From: Mucilaginibacter auburnensis
GTDB taxonomy: Bacteria > Bacteroidota > Bacteroidia > Sphingobacteriales > Sphingobacteriaceae
NCBI RefSeq assembly: GCF_002797815.1
Contig: NZ_PGFJ01000001.1
Span: 124,001 to 188,000 of the forward strand
DNA: 64,000 bases
Reading direction: 5' to 3'
Shown here: positions 45,632 to 54,346 of the stretch, piece by piece
Layout: each line of letters opens with the position of its first letter
Position numbering within the stretch: position 1 is the stretch's first letter
Translations under genes and position numbers: made by a program
Notes under the pieces: model-generated
What the model was told of the DNA's origin: nothing
Database searches by the model: none
The model's input: only the letters and a program-made list of their open reading frames with translations

Positions 45632-46132
45632 TTACAATCGATAATAATTAGGCACACCGATTCCTATGGTCCAGAAATTCTGGACCATTTTTAGTTCTTC
45701 GCTATAGTTATCGTTTATGTTATCTTCGGTTATTGGTTCTATGTCTTCAGGCGCAAGGTCTCTCCAAACGCCAATAGATGTATTTGTAAAGGCGTAAGAA
45801 TAAGGAGCTTCAGATGTATCTGGGTCCCCTTGATTATGCATTGAGAGTATTTTCAGTAGCTTGTTCGCTCCGATAGTAAATGGATTAACATCGTAAATCG
45901 TTAACTCAATATTTTTTGGAAATGGTCCGTATATAAATTCTATAAATTCAATGTTATCATGTTGATCTATATCAAACCTTACTTCAAGTTCTTTATAAAA
46001 AATCCTGTCTTTGTTATCTATTGAGGGATGGCCTAATAGAGTATAAACATTATTTTTATGTCGCCCTAACAGCACTTCACCGATATCTTTAATAACAATC
46101 CCCTCCAGCGGCTTAATTTCTATATTTTGCAT
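45632..46132 (-). CDS. Hypothetical protein
   Basis: This 166-residue soluble acidic protein has no signal peptide or membrane segment. Features seen are VIKDIGEVLLGRHKNNVYTL, then FRTHQ-free alternating strands and VWRDLAPEDIEP. The overall pattern recalls proteins annotated as immunity-like, but I cannot name a family, and no toxin gene is adjacent. It faces folP and lies alone. Confidence 0.6.
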   Translation of the reverse strand: MQNIEIKPLEGIVIKDIGEVLLGRHKNNVYTLLGHPSIDNKDRIFYKELEVRFDIDQHDNIEFIEFIYGPFPKNIELTIYDVNPFTIGANKLLKILSMHNQGDPDTSEAPYSYAFTNTSIGVWRDLAPEDIEPITEDNINDNYSEELKMVQNFWTIGIGVPNYYRL

Positions 46133-46293
46133 GAGTATAAGATTTATCTGTAAACCGATTTTCGCCCAAATTTAAAATAAATAAGTTTCCTCTGCGTTCT
46201 CGAGGAACAAGGTTGGGTGCTATCCTATATCTTTCGGCAACTTAGGTTACAGACTATTCTTTCTAAAACCTTATCCTTTTACAAATTTTAATA

Positions 46294-47049
46294 TCACAAC
46301 TTAAACTGCACCGCAAGCATATCCTTTACTTTAATTCGGTTAACTTTTGAAATGGGGATCTTTGTGTTGTCTTTCAGCAATAAACTGCCGCCGTCCTCAC
46401 GTATCCAACTTTTTATGTAATCAACATTAACCAAATGGGTTTGGTGGGTACGCAAAAACCTATGCGGAGCCAGCATATCTGCATACTCTTTTAAGGTTTT
46501 TGATACTAACACCTTTTCGCCGTCTTTCAGAAAAAAGCGGGTGTAGGTGTTGTCGGCCTCACAGTGCATAATATCACTTACATTAACATACCGTGTTTCG
46601 CCAAACATGGGCAAAGCAATACGCGGGCTCACCTGCTTTTCATCTTTCAAATACTCCAACAGGTGACCTAACCGCTCGTTCTTTTTGGTTTGTTGGATGG
46701 CCTTTCGCGCCTTGTTTATGGCGGCCTTTAGTTCGTCTATATCTATCGGCTTCAGTAAATAATCTAAAGCGGCAAATTTTATGGCTTGAATACCGTACTG
46801 ATCGTAAGCCGTTAAAAATATTACCGCAAAGTCTTTTGCATCCAGCTCTTTAAGCAGATCAAAACCCGAGCGCCCATGCAGTTGAATATCCAGGAAAACC
46901 AGTTCGGGCTTGTGTTTTTGTATGGCTGCTATGCCTTCGTCAACGTTGCCTGCAACAGCCACCACTTCTACGTCATCAGCATAGGTTTTGAGCAGCTGTT
47001 GCAGGTTTTCCTGGTTGGATAGTTCGTCGTCTACAATAAGGGCGCGCAT
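46294..47049 (-). CDS. LytTR-family response regulator
   Basis: This 251-residue protein has a receiver domain with Asp 54 as the phospho-acceptor (VFLDIQLHG) and Lys in KPIDIDEL. A LytTR DNA-binding domain covers about 145-250 (HCEADNTYTRFFLKDGEK, FLRTHQTHLVNVDYI, PISKVNRIKVKDML). It follows the sensor kinase gene by two bases, so they are a pair. Confidence 0.93.
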   Translation of the reverse strand: MRALIVDDELSNQENLQQLLKTYADDVEVVAVAGNVDEGIAAIQKHKPELVFLDIQLHGRSGFDLLKELDAKDFAVIFLTAYDQYGIQAIKFAALDYLLKPIDIDELKAAINKARKAIQQTKKNERLGHLLEYLKDEKQVSPRIALPMFGETRYVNVSDIMHCEADNTYTRFFLKDGEKVLVSKTLKEYADMLAPHRFLRTHQTHLVNVDYIKSWIREDGGSLLLKDNTKIPISKVNRIKVKDMLAVQFKL

Positions 47050-47051
47050 GT

Positions 47052-48506
47052 TTACAGCCAGTTTTTAAGTTCAATAGTTATTACAGTGCCGGTATTGGTC
47101 TGTTCTATGTTCAGCAATATAAAAGTATTTTTATGGATAGCGTTGAACAGGGCGATGCGCTCACGGCAAAGTTTAATTCCTTTCCCGTTTTCAGGCTCGC
47201 CTTTAAAACCGCTGCCATTGTCTGCCACCTTTAGTACAATATCAGTATTGTTTTGCGTGATGGAAACATCAACCCGGCCGCTTTCTTTCAAAGCAGATAT
47301 GCCATGTTTTACCGCGTTTTCAACAAAGGGCTGCAGCAGCATTGCCGGTATTTCAATTTGCTGATCTATTTGCTCATCAACATTTATGCTATAGTTAAAG
47401 CCGAAGCGGGTTTGCTCCATTTGCAGGTAATCATCAAGCAGGTCGGTTTCTTTTTCAATGCTGATGAGCTCTTTTTGTGCACCATCCAGCACATTGCGTG
47501 TTAAACGTGCAAGCCTGCTGAGGTATTTATTAGCATCTTCAATAGCATTTTTGTTGATAAGATTTTGTATTCCCGCCAAAGCGTTAAAAATAAAGTGCGG
47601 ATTCAATTGTACCCTAACCGATTGCAGTTGCAATGTAGCTATATGCCTGTTTTGAGCTTCTTTTTCCAGTTTGCGTTTGTGCCTGTTACGAAAGAGGGTA
47701 AAATTTATAACTGCGGCTGTTATTAACGTTAAAATAATAGCTACAACGGTTTTTACAGGCATGTACTTCTTTTCAGGGGGCAGCACAGTAAAGGTAATGC
47801 TGGTTGCAAGGCTGTCAAATACATGTACCGGCCTGCCACCATGCTTTACAAGCCATGGCACAAATGTTACTTTATACTTCCCCGGCCTTTGCCACACATC
47901 CTTTATAATCTCAATCCTGTTATTAGTTTCGCCCATTTTAATGGTTTCGTTACCATTTTCTGTGGGGCGCGTTAACAATACCCGGTAGTTATAAGAGTAA
48001 TTCCTGTCAAATGCCTGGAAAACCAGCGTCTTTACAGAATCATCAGCCCTAAACCTTATGTCATTTCTATCAGTGGTTTCAATAAAGTCTTTTACAGTAG
48101 TAGGGCGAAAGCTAAAGTTTTTTCTGTCGCCTTTTTTATAGTAAAACTCTTCTGTTTGCTGCAAGGCGGTTAAATCTTTTGCAAATAAGCTCCCATCGGC
48201 TGTTCTGATTTGTGAAGAAAAATATTGAACATGACCTTTAAGATCGGGGGCTTGCACCTTTCTCCAATCAATATAAGCAGCATCAGAATAACCGTAGTTA
48301 TTAATATTATACACTTCAATTTTTAAGACCCTGCGAGGCGCGTAGTCAAATTTTCCTAAATAAGCATAGACAGATTTCCCGTCAGCGGTTTTCCTGAATA
48401 CATTTGGTTTTGTCCAGGATACAAGTTCTTTTTTTTCGTTTTCAACAACATGGTAGCGAAAATCTCCCGCGTTGAGTGGCGTAATATCTAACGCCGCAAA
48501 TTCCAC
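47052..48506 (-). CDS. LytS-type sensor histidine kinase (main part of a split gene)
   Basis: This 484-residue frame has an extracellular beta-rich region (about 1-245), one membrane helix (about 250-272) and a His_kinase core. The core has VQLNPHFIFNALAGIQNLI, then LLQPFVENAVKHGI and DNGSGFKGEP. The nominal start is a GTG at 48506, but the same frame stays open up to a TGA at 48582 and has no signal peptide. The signal peptide is in the preceding frame 48836-48582. I think this was one 594-codon gene now split by TGA, with the kinase possibly lacking its export signal. Confidence 0.8.
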   Translation of the reverse strand: MEFAALDITPLNAGDFRYHVVENEKKELVSWTKPNVFRKTADGKSVYAYLGKFDYAPRRVLKIEVYNINNYGYSDAAYIDWRKVQAPDLKGHVQYFSSQIRTADGSLFAKDLTALQQTEEFYYKKGDRKNFSFRPTTVKDFIETTDRNDIRFRADDSVKTLVFQAFDRNYSYNYRVLLTRPTENGNETIKMGETNNRIEIIKDVWQRPGKYKVTFVPWLVKHGGRPVHVFDSLATSITFTVLPPEKKYMPVKTVVAIILTLITAAVINFTLFRNRHKRKLEKEAQNRHIATLQLQSVRVQLNPHFIFNALAGIQNLINKNAIEDANKYLSRLARLTRNVLDGAQKELISIEKETDLLDDYLQMEQTRFGFNYSINVDEQIDQQIEIPAMLLQPFVENAVKHGISALKESGRVDVSITQNNTDIVLKVADNGSGFKGEPENGKGIKLCRERIALFNAIHKNTFILLNIEQTNTGTVITIELKNWL

Positions 48507-48581
48507 ACTGCAGTCACCATGAATTATAATGCTCTTTTCACCTTTGTTACCTCTGAATATTTCGCTTTTCTTTGCACTTCC

Positions 48582-48836
48582 TCAGGTAAAACGCACACCT
48601 ATCAGTCCTAAATTGCGAGGATAGAAATAATGATCTTCTGTTAGCTTTTGTGCTAACAAAGTCCTGTTGATATTTGCCTTTTGGCGGGGAGTAGCCTTAG
48701 TTATATCTACCCACTCCATTCCAGCCCAAATCCAATTTTTTTTCAAAACGGCGGTATCAAGCTTTTGGCTTATTGCATGAGTGGATAAAAGACATATAAA
48801 TGCCAATGTGATGATTTTATTAATGTGCAGTTTCAT
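48582..48836 (-). CDS. N-terminal fragment of the split sensor kinase
   Basis: This 84-residue frame has a signal peptide (ITLAFICLLSTHAIS) and a short domain. It ends in TGA. The same reading frame continues without a further stop into the kinase, through GSAKKSEIFRG and beyond. Same frame, adjacent location and the missing signal peptide of the kinase frame indicate that it is the kinase N-terminus. A base substitution, a sequencing error or readthrough could all explain the TGA. Confidence 0.65.
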   Translation of the reverse strand: MKLHINKIITLAFICLLSTHAISQKLDTAVLKKNWIWAGMEWVDITKATPRQKANINRTLLAQKLTEDHYFYPRNLGLIGVRFT

Positions 48837-48956
48837 ATCTGTTATGTTTTAGGTTTTAATTATGATGTAAAACTGCATAGCGGCTTAAACTTACACAACG
48901 CACAAACAGTAAGCAAGCAGCAGAGATTAGTATTTGGGCAAATAAGGGGCTATTTT

Positions 48957-49072
48957 ACTCACCCCGACCTCGCTGCGCTGGTTGACCTTCTCTCGCCTGC
49001 GACGGAAAGAGGGTTGTTGAAAACCGACATCTCTCCCCCTCTTTACGAAGTAGAGAGGGGTCGGGGGTGAGT
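48957..49072. repeat. Intergenic inverted-repeat element (ACTCACCCCGACC type)
   Basis: ACTCACCCCGACC at the left end is the near-complement of GGTCGGGGGTGAGT at the right end, about 116 bp apart. The interior has further complementary parts (CTCTC-rich against GAGAGG-rich). The element is noncoding and resembles a dispersed repeat family seen in Bacteroidota genomes. Confidence 0.6.
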
Positions 49073-49128
49073 CGATGGGCTGATAAACGCCCAGTTGTAT
49101 GTAGCATTTTTTTACATATAATATTTAA

Positions 49129-49155
49129 TTGGCAAAGGTTTATCCCCTACCTTTG
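49129..49155 (+). promoter_or_regulatory. fumC promoter
   Basis: TACCTTTG at 49148-49155 matches the -7 consensus TAnnTTTG. A TTG at 49129-49131 could be the -33 element, with a spacer of 16, shorter than the usual 19-21. The start codon is 25 bases further on. Confidence 0.5.
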
Positions 49156-49180
49156 CGCCTGAAAAAAACAACAAACACCA

Positions 49181-50578
49181 ATGAGTTTCAGAATAGAACA
49201 TGATACCATGGGTGCCGTGGAGGTGCCTGCAGACAAATACTGGGGCGCACAAACCCAGCGCTCACGCAACAACTTTAAAATTGGCCCGGAGGCTTCAATG
49301 CCTAAGGAAATTATTGAGGCTTTTGCTTACCTGAAAAAGGCGGCTGCTTATACCAATACTGATCTGGGTGTGTTACCTGCCGAAAAACGCGATCTGATAG
49401 CTCAGGTATGCGACGAGATATTAGCGGGCCAGCATGTTGGCGAGTTCCCCCTGGTGATCTGGCAAACAGGTTCGGGTACGCAATCAAACATGAATGTTAA
49501 CGAGGTGGTTGCTAACCGCGCGCACGTTGTTGCAGGCAATAAATTAGGAGAAGGCAAAACCTTCATCCACCCGAACGATGATGTGAACAAGTCGCAATCA
49601 TCAAATGATACTTACCCTACCGCTATGCACATTGCTGCATACAAAATGCTGATTGATGTTACCATTCCGGGAGTTGAAAAACTTCGCGATACATTGGCTG
49701 CTAAATCAGAAGCGTTTAAAAGCGTTGTAAAAATTGGCCGTACGCACCTAATGGATGCTACCCCGCTTACTTTAGGTCAGGAGTTTTCAGGTTATGTTTC
49801 GCAATTAAACCACGGCTTGAAAGCTTTACGTAACACGTTAGATCACCTTTCTGAACTGGCCTTAGGTGGTACAGCAGTAGGTACCGGTATCAATACCCCA
49901 CAAGGTTATGACGTTAAGGTAGCAGAATATATAGCTGAATTTACAGGCTTGCCTTTCCGCACTGCCGAAAATAAATTTGAAGCATTAGCGGCGCATGATG
50001 CTATAGTTGAGAGCCATGGCGCTTTAAAGCAAATTGCCGTATCATTAATGAAAATAGCTAATGATATCCGTATGCTGGCATCTGGTCCGCGTTCAGGTAT
50101 CGGCGAGATCCATATTCCTGATAACGAGCCGGGCTCATCCATTATGCCGGGTAAAGTTAATCCAACTCAAAACGAAGCTGTAACAATGGTTGCTGCACAA
50201 GTTATGGGTAATGATGTGGCTATATCAATAGGCGGTTCAAACGGTCATTACGAGTTGAACGTGTTTAAACCGGTAATGGCAGCAAACTTTTTGCAATCAG
50301 CCCGTTTAATTGGTGATGCCTGCGTATCATTTAATGACAACTGCGCGGTAGGTATTGAGCCCAACTATGATGGCATTAAAAAACACCTTGAAAACTCATT
50401 AATGCTGGTAACCGCGCTCAACCCGCACATTGGTTATGAAAAAGCGGCTAAAATTGCCAAAACAGCATTGAACAACGGCTCATCATTACGTGAGGCTGCA
50501 ATTGGCTTAGGTTACTTAACCAACGAGCAGTTTGACGAGTGGGTGCGCCCTGAAGATATGATAGGCAGCTTGAAATAA
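49181..50578 (+). CDS. fumC: Fumarate hydratase class II
   Basis: This 465-residue enzyme interconverts fumarate and malate in the TCA cycle. The fumarase signature [15 protein letters not shown] is clear. Also seen are [18 protein letters not shown] and [20 protein letters not shown]. It is the iron-free class. It is well preserved along its whole length and is followed by an inverted-repeat element. Confidence 0.96.
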   Translation: MSFRIEHDTMGAVEVPADKYWGAQTQRSRNNFKIGPEASMPKEIIEAFAYLKKAAAYTNTDLGVLPAEKRDLIAQVCDEILAGQHVGEFPLVIWQTGSGTQSNMNVNEVVANRAHVVAGNKLGEGKTFIHPNDDVNKSQSSNDTYPTAMHIAAYKMLIDVTIPGVEKLRDTLAAKSEAFKSVVKIGRTHLMDATPLTLGQEFSGYVSQLNHGLKALRNTLDHLSELALGGTAVGTGINTPQGYDVKVAEYIAEFTGLPFRTAENKFEALAAHDAIVESHGALKQIAVSLMKIANDIRMLASGPRSGIGEIHIPDNEPGSSIMPGKVNPTQNEAVTMVAAQVMGNDVAISIGGSNGHYELNVFKPVMAANFLQSARLIGDACVSFNDNCAVGIEPNYDGIKKHLENSLMLVTALNPHIGYEKAAKIAKTALNNGSSLREAAIGLGYLTNEQFDEWVRPEDMIGSLK

Positions 50579-50594
50579 GCGGTCTATTTTAATT

Positions 50595-50702
50595 TGTCAT
50601 TCTGAGTGATAACGAAGAACTGTTCTCTTGAGCGATAGCGAAAAATCTTAAAAAAGCGGCTAATAAAGCGTACAAGATCCTTTACTATCAATCAGAATGA
50701 CA
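50595..50702. repeat. Intergenic inverted-repeat element (TGTCATTCTGA type)
   Basis: TGTCATTCTGAGTGATAAC at the left is nearly the exact complement of the right end, ATCAATCAGAATGACA. The ends are about 108 bp apart. The interior contains GAAGAAC and AAGATCC copies of the same family. This motif is a common dispersed intergenic repeat in this phylum. It sits between fumC and a lipoprotein gene. Confidence 0.7.
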
Positions 50703-50722
50703 GTTCTTTTTATATAAAGCAA

Positions 50723-51217
50723 ATGCAAAAAGCTTTCACCTTTCTCTTTTTAGCTTTCACCTTGTACGCCTGCTCGCCTAATAAGCCAATGCAAGGCAAG
50801 GGCGAAGACTATTTGCAAGGAATGTGGAAGCAGGATAGCGTGCCCGGGCAAAAGCAATTGCTTACTTACTCTTTATACGAGTTCAAATTCAGTTGCGATT
50901 CAGTTTATGCTACCATCCAAACGGTAAGCAAAGTAAATACAGGTTATGATACCTGCATGAATGCCGGCAACTGGACAGAATATGTTCGTGGCACCTACGA
51001 ACAAAAAAATGACACCCTCCGCATTAAAGGTAATTTTTGCAACGCCGATTTTAGCCTCAAAAGCGCCGGCGGCTGCTTCCGGTCTGGTGTCTATCAGGAT
51101 GTTTTTAAGGTAGATCGTTCCAACGATTCGCTCATCCAATTTTCAAGCATTGCTAACGTTATTCCCATAAAACTGCATTTAATAAATAAAGTAAGTTGTA
51201 ACCCCAAATCCTTGTAG
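50723..51217 (+). CDS. Lipoprotein of unknown function
   Basis: This 164-residue protein has a lipoprotein signal (LAFTLYAC, Cys 17), then a compact beta-rich domain with several Cys (CDS, CMN, CNAD, GGCF), likely disulfide-linked. A similar small lipoprotein sometimes follows fumC in related genomes, from memory. It is two bases before the S1/P1 nuclease gene, so the two are probably co-transcribed. Function is unknown. Confidence 0.6.
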   Translation: MQKAFTFLFLAFTLYACSPNKPMQGKGEDYLQGMWKQDSVPGQKQLLTYSLYEFKFSCDSVYATIQTVSKVNTGYDTCMNAGNWTEYVRGTYEQKNDTLRIKGNFCNADFSLKSAGGCFRSGVYQDVFKVDRSNDSLIQFSSIANVIPIKLHLINKVSCNPKSL

Positions 51218-51219
51218 TT

Positions 51220-52008
51220 ATGAAAGCATTTAGAAATATTACAGCCTGTTTAGTTTTGTTTTTTACCCCGCTGCTAAGCATGGCCTGGGGCATGAACGGG
51301 CATCGTATATCGGGCCAGATAGCCGAAAATTACCTCACTCCAAAAGCTAAAGCGGCAGTGAGAGCCATACTGGGCGAATCTGTTGCTATAGCGAGTAACT
51401 GGGCCGATTTCATCAAATCAGACACAACTTACAACTATTTGTATGACTGGCACTTTGTTGATTTTGACCGTCCGTATGCTTATCCGGAAATGGTAGAGTT
51501 CCTGGCGCATGATAATCATACAGATGCTTACACCAAAACCAACTTTTTAATAACTGAACTAAAAAAGAAGAACCTGCCTAAAGATAAAAAGCTGCTGTAT
51601 CTGCGCGTACTTATCCACTTAGTTGAGGATATACACCAACCTTTCCATACCGGGCATACACAGGATAAAGGAGGCAATAGCATTAAGCTTACCTGGTTTG
51701 GCGAGAGCACCAACCTGCACTCAATATGGGATTCAAAGCTGATAGATTATCAGCAATTGAGTTACACCGAATATGTGGCTGCCATTGATAATACTACCGC
51801 TGCAAAGCGCGCCACCTGGCAAAAAGATCCTTTAACCAAATGGATATTTGAATCGCACGAGATTGCTGAAAAGGCCTACACCGAAGTGCAAGGCAAGGAT
51901 ATTAAAAGCGCTTACGTTTATAACTTTAACCATATAGCAGAACTTAACCAACGCCTTTTGATGGGTGGGATACGTTTAGCCGGTGTTTTAAATCAATTAT
52001 TCGGATAA
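51220..52008 (+). CDS. S1/P1-family nuclease
   Basis: This 262-residue secreted nuclease has a signal peptide after which Trp 23 becomes the mature N-terminus, a family requirement for zinc binding. The zinc-ligand motifs are WGMNGHR, WHFVDFD and HLVEDIHQPFHTGHTQDKGG, then HSIWDSKLID. It hydrolyses single-stranded RNA and DNA in the periplasm, likely to recover phosphate and nucleosides. It lies behind the lipoprotein gene. Confidence 0.92.
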   Translation: MKAFRNITACLVLFFTPLLSMAWGMNGHRISGQIAENYLTPKAKAAVRAILGESVAIASNWADFIKSDTTYNYLYDWHFVDFDRPYAYPEMVEFLAHDNHTDAYTKTNFLITELKKKNLPKDKKLLYLRVLIHLVEDIHQPFHTGHTQDKGGNSIKLTWFGESTNLHSIWDSKLIDYQQLSYTEYVAAIDNTTAAKRATWQKDPLTKWIFESHEIAEKAYTEVQGKDIKSAYVYNFNHIAELNQRLLMGGIRLAGVLNQLFG

Positions 52009-52056
52009 TAACGCTTAAAGCTGAAAAACTAAAGCAAAAAGCTTTTACCTTAAATA

Positions 52057-52491
52057 ATGAAAATACTAATGGTATGCCTGGGCAATATTTGCCGTTCGCC
52101 GTTGGCGGAAGGTATTATGCAGCACCTGGCCGATAGAGCAGGATTGAACTGGACGGTCGACTCGGCCGGAACAGGCAGCTGGCATATTGGCGAAGCACCC
52201 GACCGAAGATCTGTAAAGGTTGCGCGTAGTTACGGTGTGGATATTAGCAAACAAGTATGCCGCCAGTTTACTCCTGCCGATTTTGATGAGTTTGACCACA
52301 TACTGGTAATGGACCGTTCCAACCTTTCCAACGTTTTGAATATGGCGCGCAACCAGGCCGACAAAGCCAAGGTAAGTATGCTTTTAGGCGCAGATGTAGT
52401 TCCTGATCCTTATTATGACGATACCTTGTTTGATCCTGTAAATAAATTGATTGAACAGGGCTGCAAAAATTTTATTGAAAAATTCAAATAG
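52057..52491 (+). CDS. Low-molecular-weight protein-tyrosine phosphatase
   Basis: This 144-residue protein has the CX5R loop CLGNICRSP (Cys 7, Arg 13) at the N-terminus and the catalytic Asp in DPYYDD near residue 122. It removes phosphate from tyrosine; in bacteria it often acts on polysaccharide-export kinases, but no such partner is visible here. It follows the nuclease gene after 48 bp. Confidence 0.92.
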   Translation: MKILMVCLGNICRSPLAEGIMQHLADRAGLNWTVDSAGTGSWHIGEAPDRRSVKVARSYGVDISKQVCRQFTPADFDEFDHILVMDRSNLSNVLNMARNQADKAKVSMLLGADVVPDPYYDDTLFDPVNKLIEQGCKNFIEKFK

Positions 52492-52746
52492 TATATTTAT
52501 CATTAGATAACATTACTGATCCCTTCCCGGTTTTCTGATACTTTAAGCTAAGGCATACAGCTTGTTGCTTTTGCATATAGTTATCAGAAAAATTATTGTC
52601 GCTTTGTAAATATTCTCAACTTAAAGTTTACGTGGCAATGACCATAAAACTTTAGGTTGTGTGCTTTGTTGTTTAACTATTTCGTAGTTCAAACGTATTA
52701 GTTGTTTGAACAAATTAAATGCCCCTAAGTGCAAGCGCTCAAACAC

Positions 52747-53547
52747 ATGGATGACGCAGTGAAAATAACCCGCCCAAAGGTTCGTGTAAGAGCTTTCAGA
52801 GCTATTGACGAGCCCGAAACCTGTATGGCGTTTGTGCAAGGCCATGCTGATGTACTTACCAGTATTGGCATAAAAAAGGTAACTTCATCAAAACACGAGT
52901 GGACAGCAAACCCAGCGGTTTTTGTTATTGTAGTTGAAGCGCTTGATGGAAGCAGGGTTTTTGGCGGAGCGCGTGTGCATGTGGCCGGCGGTACAGAATA
53001 CCTGCCTATTGAACAAGCCATTTCCAAACTTGATCCAACAATAAACGAATTGGTGTGGCAGTACGCGCAAACCGGCAGCGGTGAAATTTGCGGCTTATGG
53101 AACTCTAAAGACATGGCCGGCTACGGTCTTGGCACCCCTATACTAATACGCTCGGGCATTGCCATTGCATCGCAGTTGGGTATACAAACCTTATTTGCAC
53201 TTTGTGCCCCTTATACGGTGCAGCCTGTGGTAAATTGTGGCATGGAACTGGTTGACAAGGTTGGTAATAAAGGTACCTTTTACTACCCTAAGCTTGACCT
53301 CATTGCCACAGCAATGGTTCTTAACGACCTGCTCGAACTTAGCAAGGCAAACGCTGATGCCCGCGGCGAGATCCTTAAAATGCGTGCTGATCCTGACGGA
53401 TTTAAACTTGTTGATTATAAAAAAGATATAGACATTGACTTTAAACTTAAAGTGCCTAACTTGGATAAATGGAACCTGAATGAGATCATTGATTCAGCCT
53501 ACCAATTGTTTTTAGAAAGCCAAAGTAAAAAAGCAGTAACCTACTAA
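52747..53547 (+). CDS. GNAT-like N-acyltransferase domain protein
   Basis: This 266-residue protein resembles the GNAT fold: VFGGARVHV as a core strand, then EICGLWNSKDMAGYGLGTPI and FALCAPYTVQPVVNCGMELV. The acyl acceptor is unknown. The ATG at 52747 is preferred over a GTG at 52729. A methyltransferase gene follows after 22 bp and a histidine kinase 13 bp later. These three genes probably form one operon. Confidence in the fold is moderate. Confidence 0.6.
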   Translation: MDDAVKITRPKVRVRAFRAIDEPETCMAFVQGHADVLTSIGIKKVTSSKHEWTANPAVFVIVVEALDGSRVFGGARVHVAGGTEYLPIEQAISKLDPTINELVWQYAQTGSGEICGLWNSKDMAGYGLGTPILIRSGIAIASQLGIQTLFALCAPYTVQPVVNCGMELVDKVGNKGTFYYPKLDLIATAMVLNDLLELSKANADARGEILKMRADPDGFKLVDYKKDIDIDFKLKVPNLDKWNLNEIIDSAYQLFLESQSKKAVTY

Positions 53548-53569
53548 CATTATAACCGTATATAACCAC

Positions 53570-54334
53570 ATGAGTGAAAAACATTACGACATTAACTATC
53601 TACAGAATTCGCGCAGGTTGTTGCTCAATTTGAAGGAACGGTCATATACCTTACTTAAAGACGTAACCGCGGGCACCATTATTGACCTGGGTTGTGGTGC
53701 CGGTAAAGATGTAATTGAACTGGCTAAACAAAACGGCAATAATGTAAAAGTAATAGGCATTGACCACGACCCTGTAATGGTTGCTCAGGGTAAAACAGAC
53801 GCAAAAGATATAGATAATGTAAGTTTCATCCAATCGGAAGCTGCTCCGCTTCCTTTTGAAGATGAATCAATAGCAGGATTAAGAACTGAGCGTGTTATCC
53901 AACACCTCAAAGCCCCTCAACAAGTAGTTGCAGAAGTACACCGGATACTTAAACCTGGCAGCCCTTTTGTAATTATAGAAACCGATTGGCACAGTCTTTC
54001 CTTTTTTACAGAATTTATAGAGACGGAGAAAAAGATCAACGCTTATTTAACGGATATTAAAGTAAACAATGGCTTTGCAGCGCGTAAGCTTACCTCCTAC
54101 CTGGCGGCGCAATCATTCAATAATATAAAGGCGGAGATACATCCCATTGTGGTAAACACCTTGCAGGAAGCCAATGATTATTTTTGGATAGAAAAGATAG
54201 TAAAGGAAGTAGTTGAAAAAGGCTTCATCACACCAACGGAATACACCGACTTTTACACCGCATTGCAAACGGCCGATGAAAAAGGCTATTTTGCCGCCTC
54301 AATTAATATGATAGTTGCATGGGCAACTAAGTAA
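53570..54334 (+). CDS. Class I SAM-dependent methyltransferase
   Basis: This 254-residue protein has the SAM-binding motif DLGCGAGKDVIELA, the acidic loop GIDHDPVM and motif LRTERVIQHLKAPQQVVAEV, as in UbiE-like enzymes. The acceptor is unknown. It lies between the GNAT-like protein and the 7TMR-DISM kinase, which may mean a small molecule is modified and sensed, but that is speculation. Confidence 0.87.
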   Translation: MSEKHYDINYLQNSRRLLLNLKERSYTLLKDVTAGTIIDLGCGAGKDVIELAKQNGNNVKVIGIDHDPVMVAQGKTDAKDIDNVSFIQSEAAPLPFEDESIAGLRTERVIQHLKAPQQVVAEVHRILKPGSPFVIIETDWHSLSFFTEFIETEKKINAYLTDIKVNNGFAARKLTSYLAAQSFNNIKAEIHPIVVNTLQEANDYFWIEKIVKEVVEKGFITPTEYTDFYTALQTADEKGYFAASINMIVAWATK

Positions 54335-54346
54335 GTAAACCTTAAA

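Larger units (their letters stand above)
48837..49180. other. Intergenic region with a repeat and the fumC promoter
   Basis: 344 bases without a gene. The middle holds the inverted-repeat element at 48957-49072 and the end holds the fumC promoter. The left part probably contains the promoter of the leftward kinase gene. Confidence 0.5.

Noticed and set aside
45632..46132. The hypothetical protein as an immunity protein of a toxin system
   Set aside because: The resemblance is vague and no toxin-like or secretion gene is adjacent.
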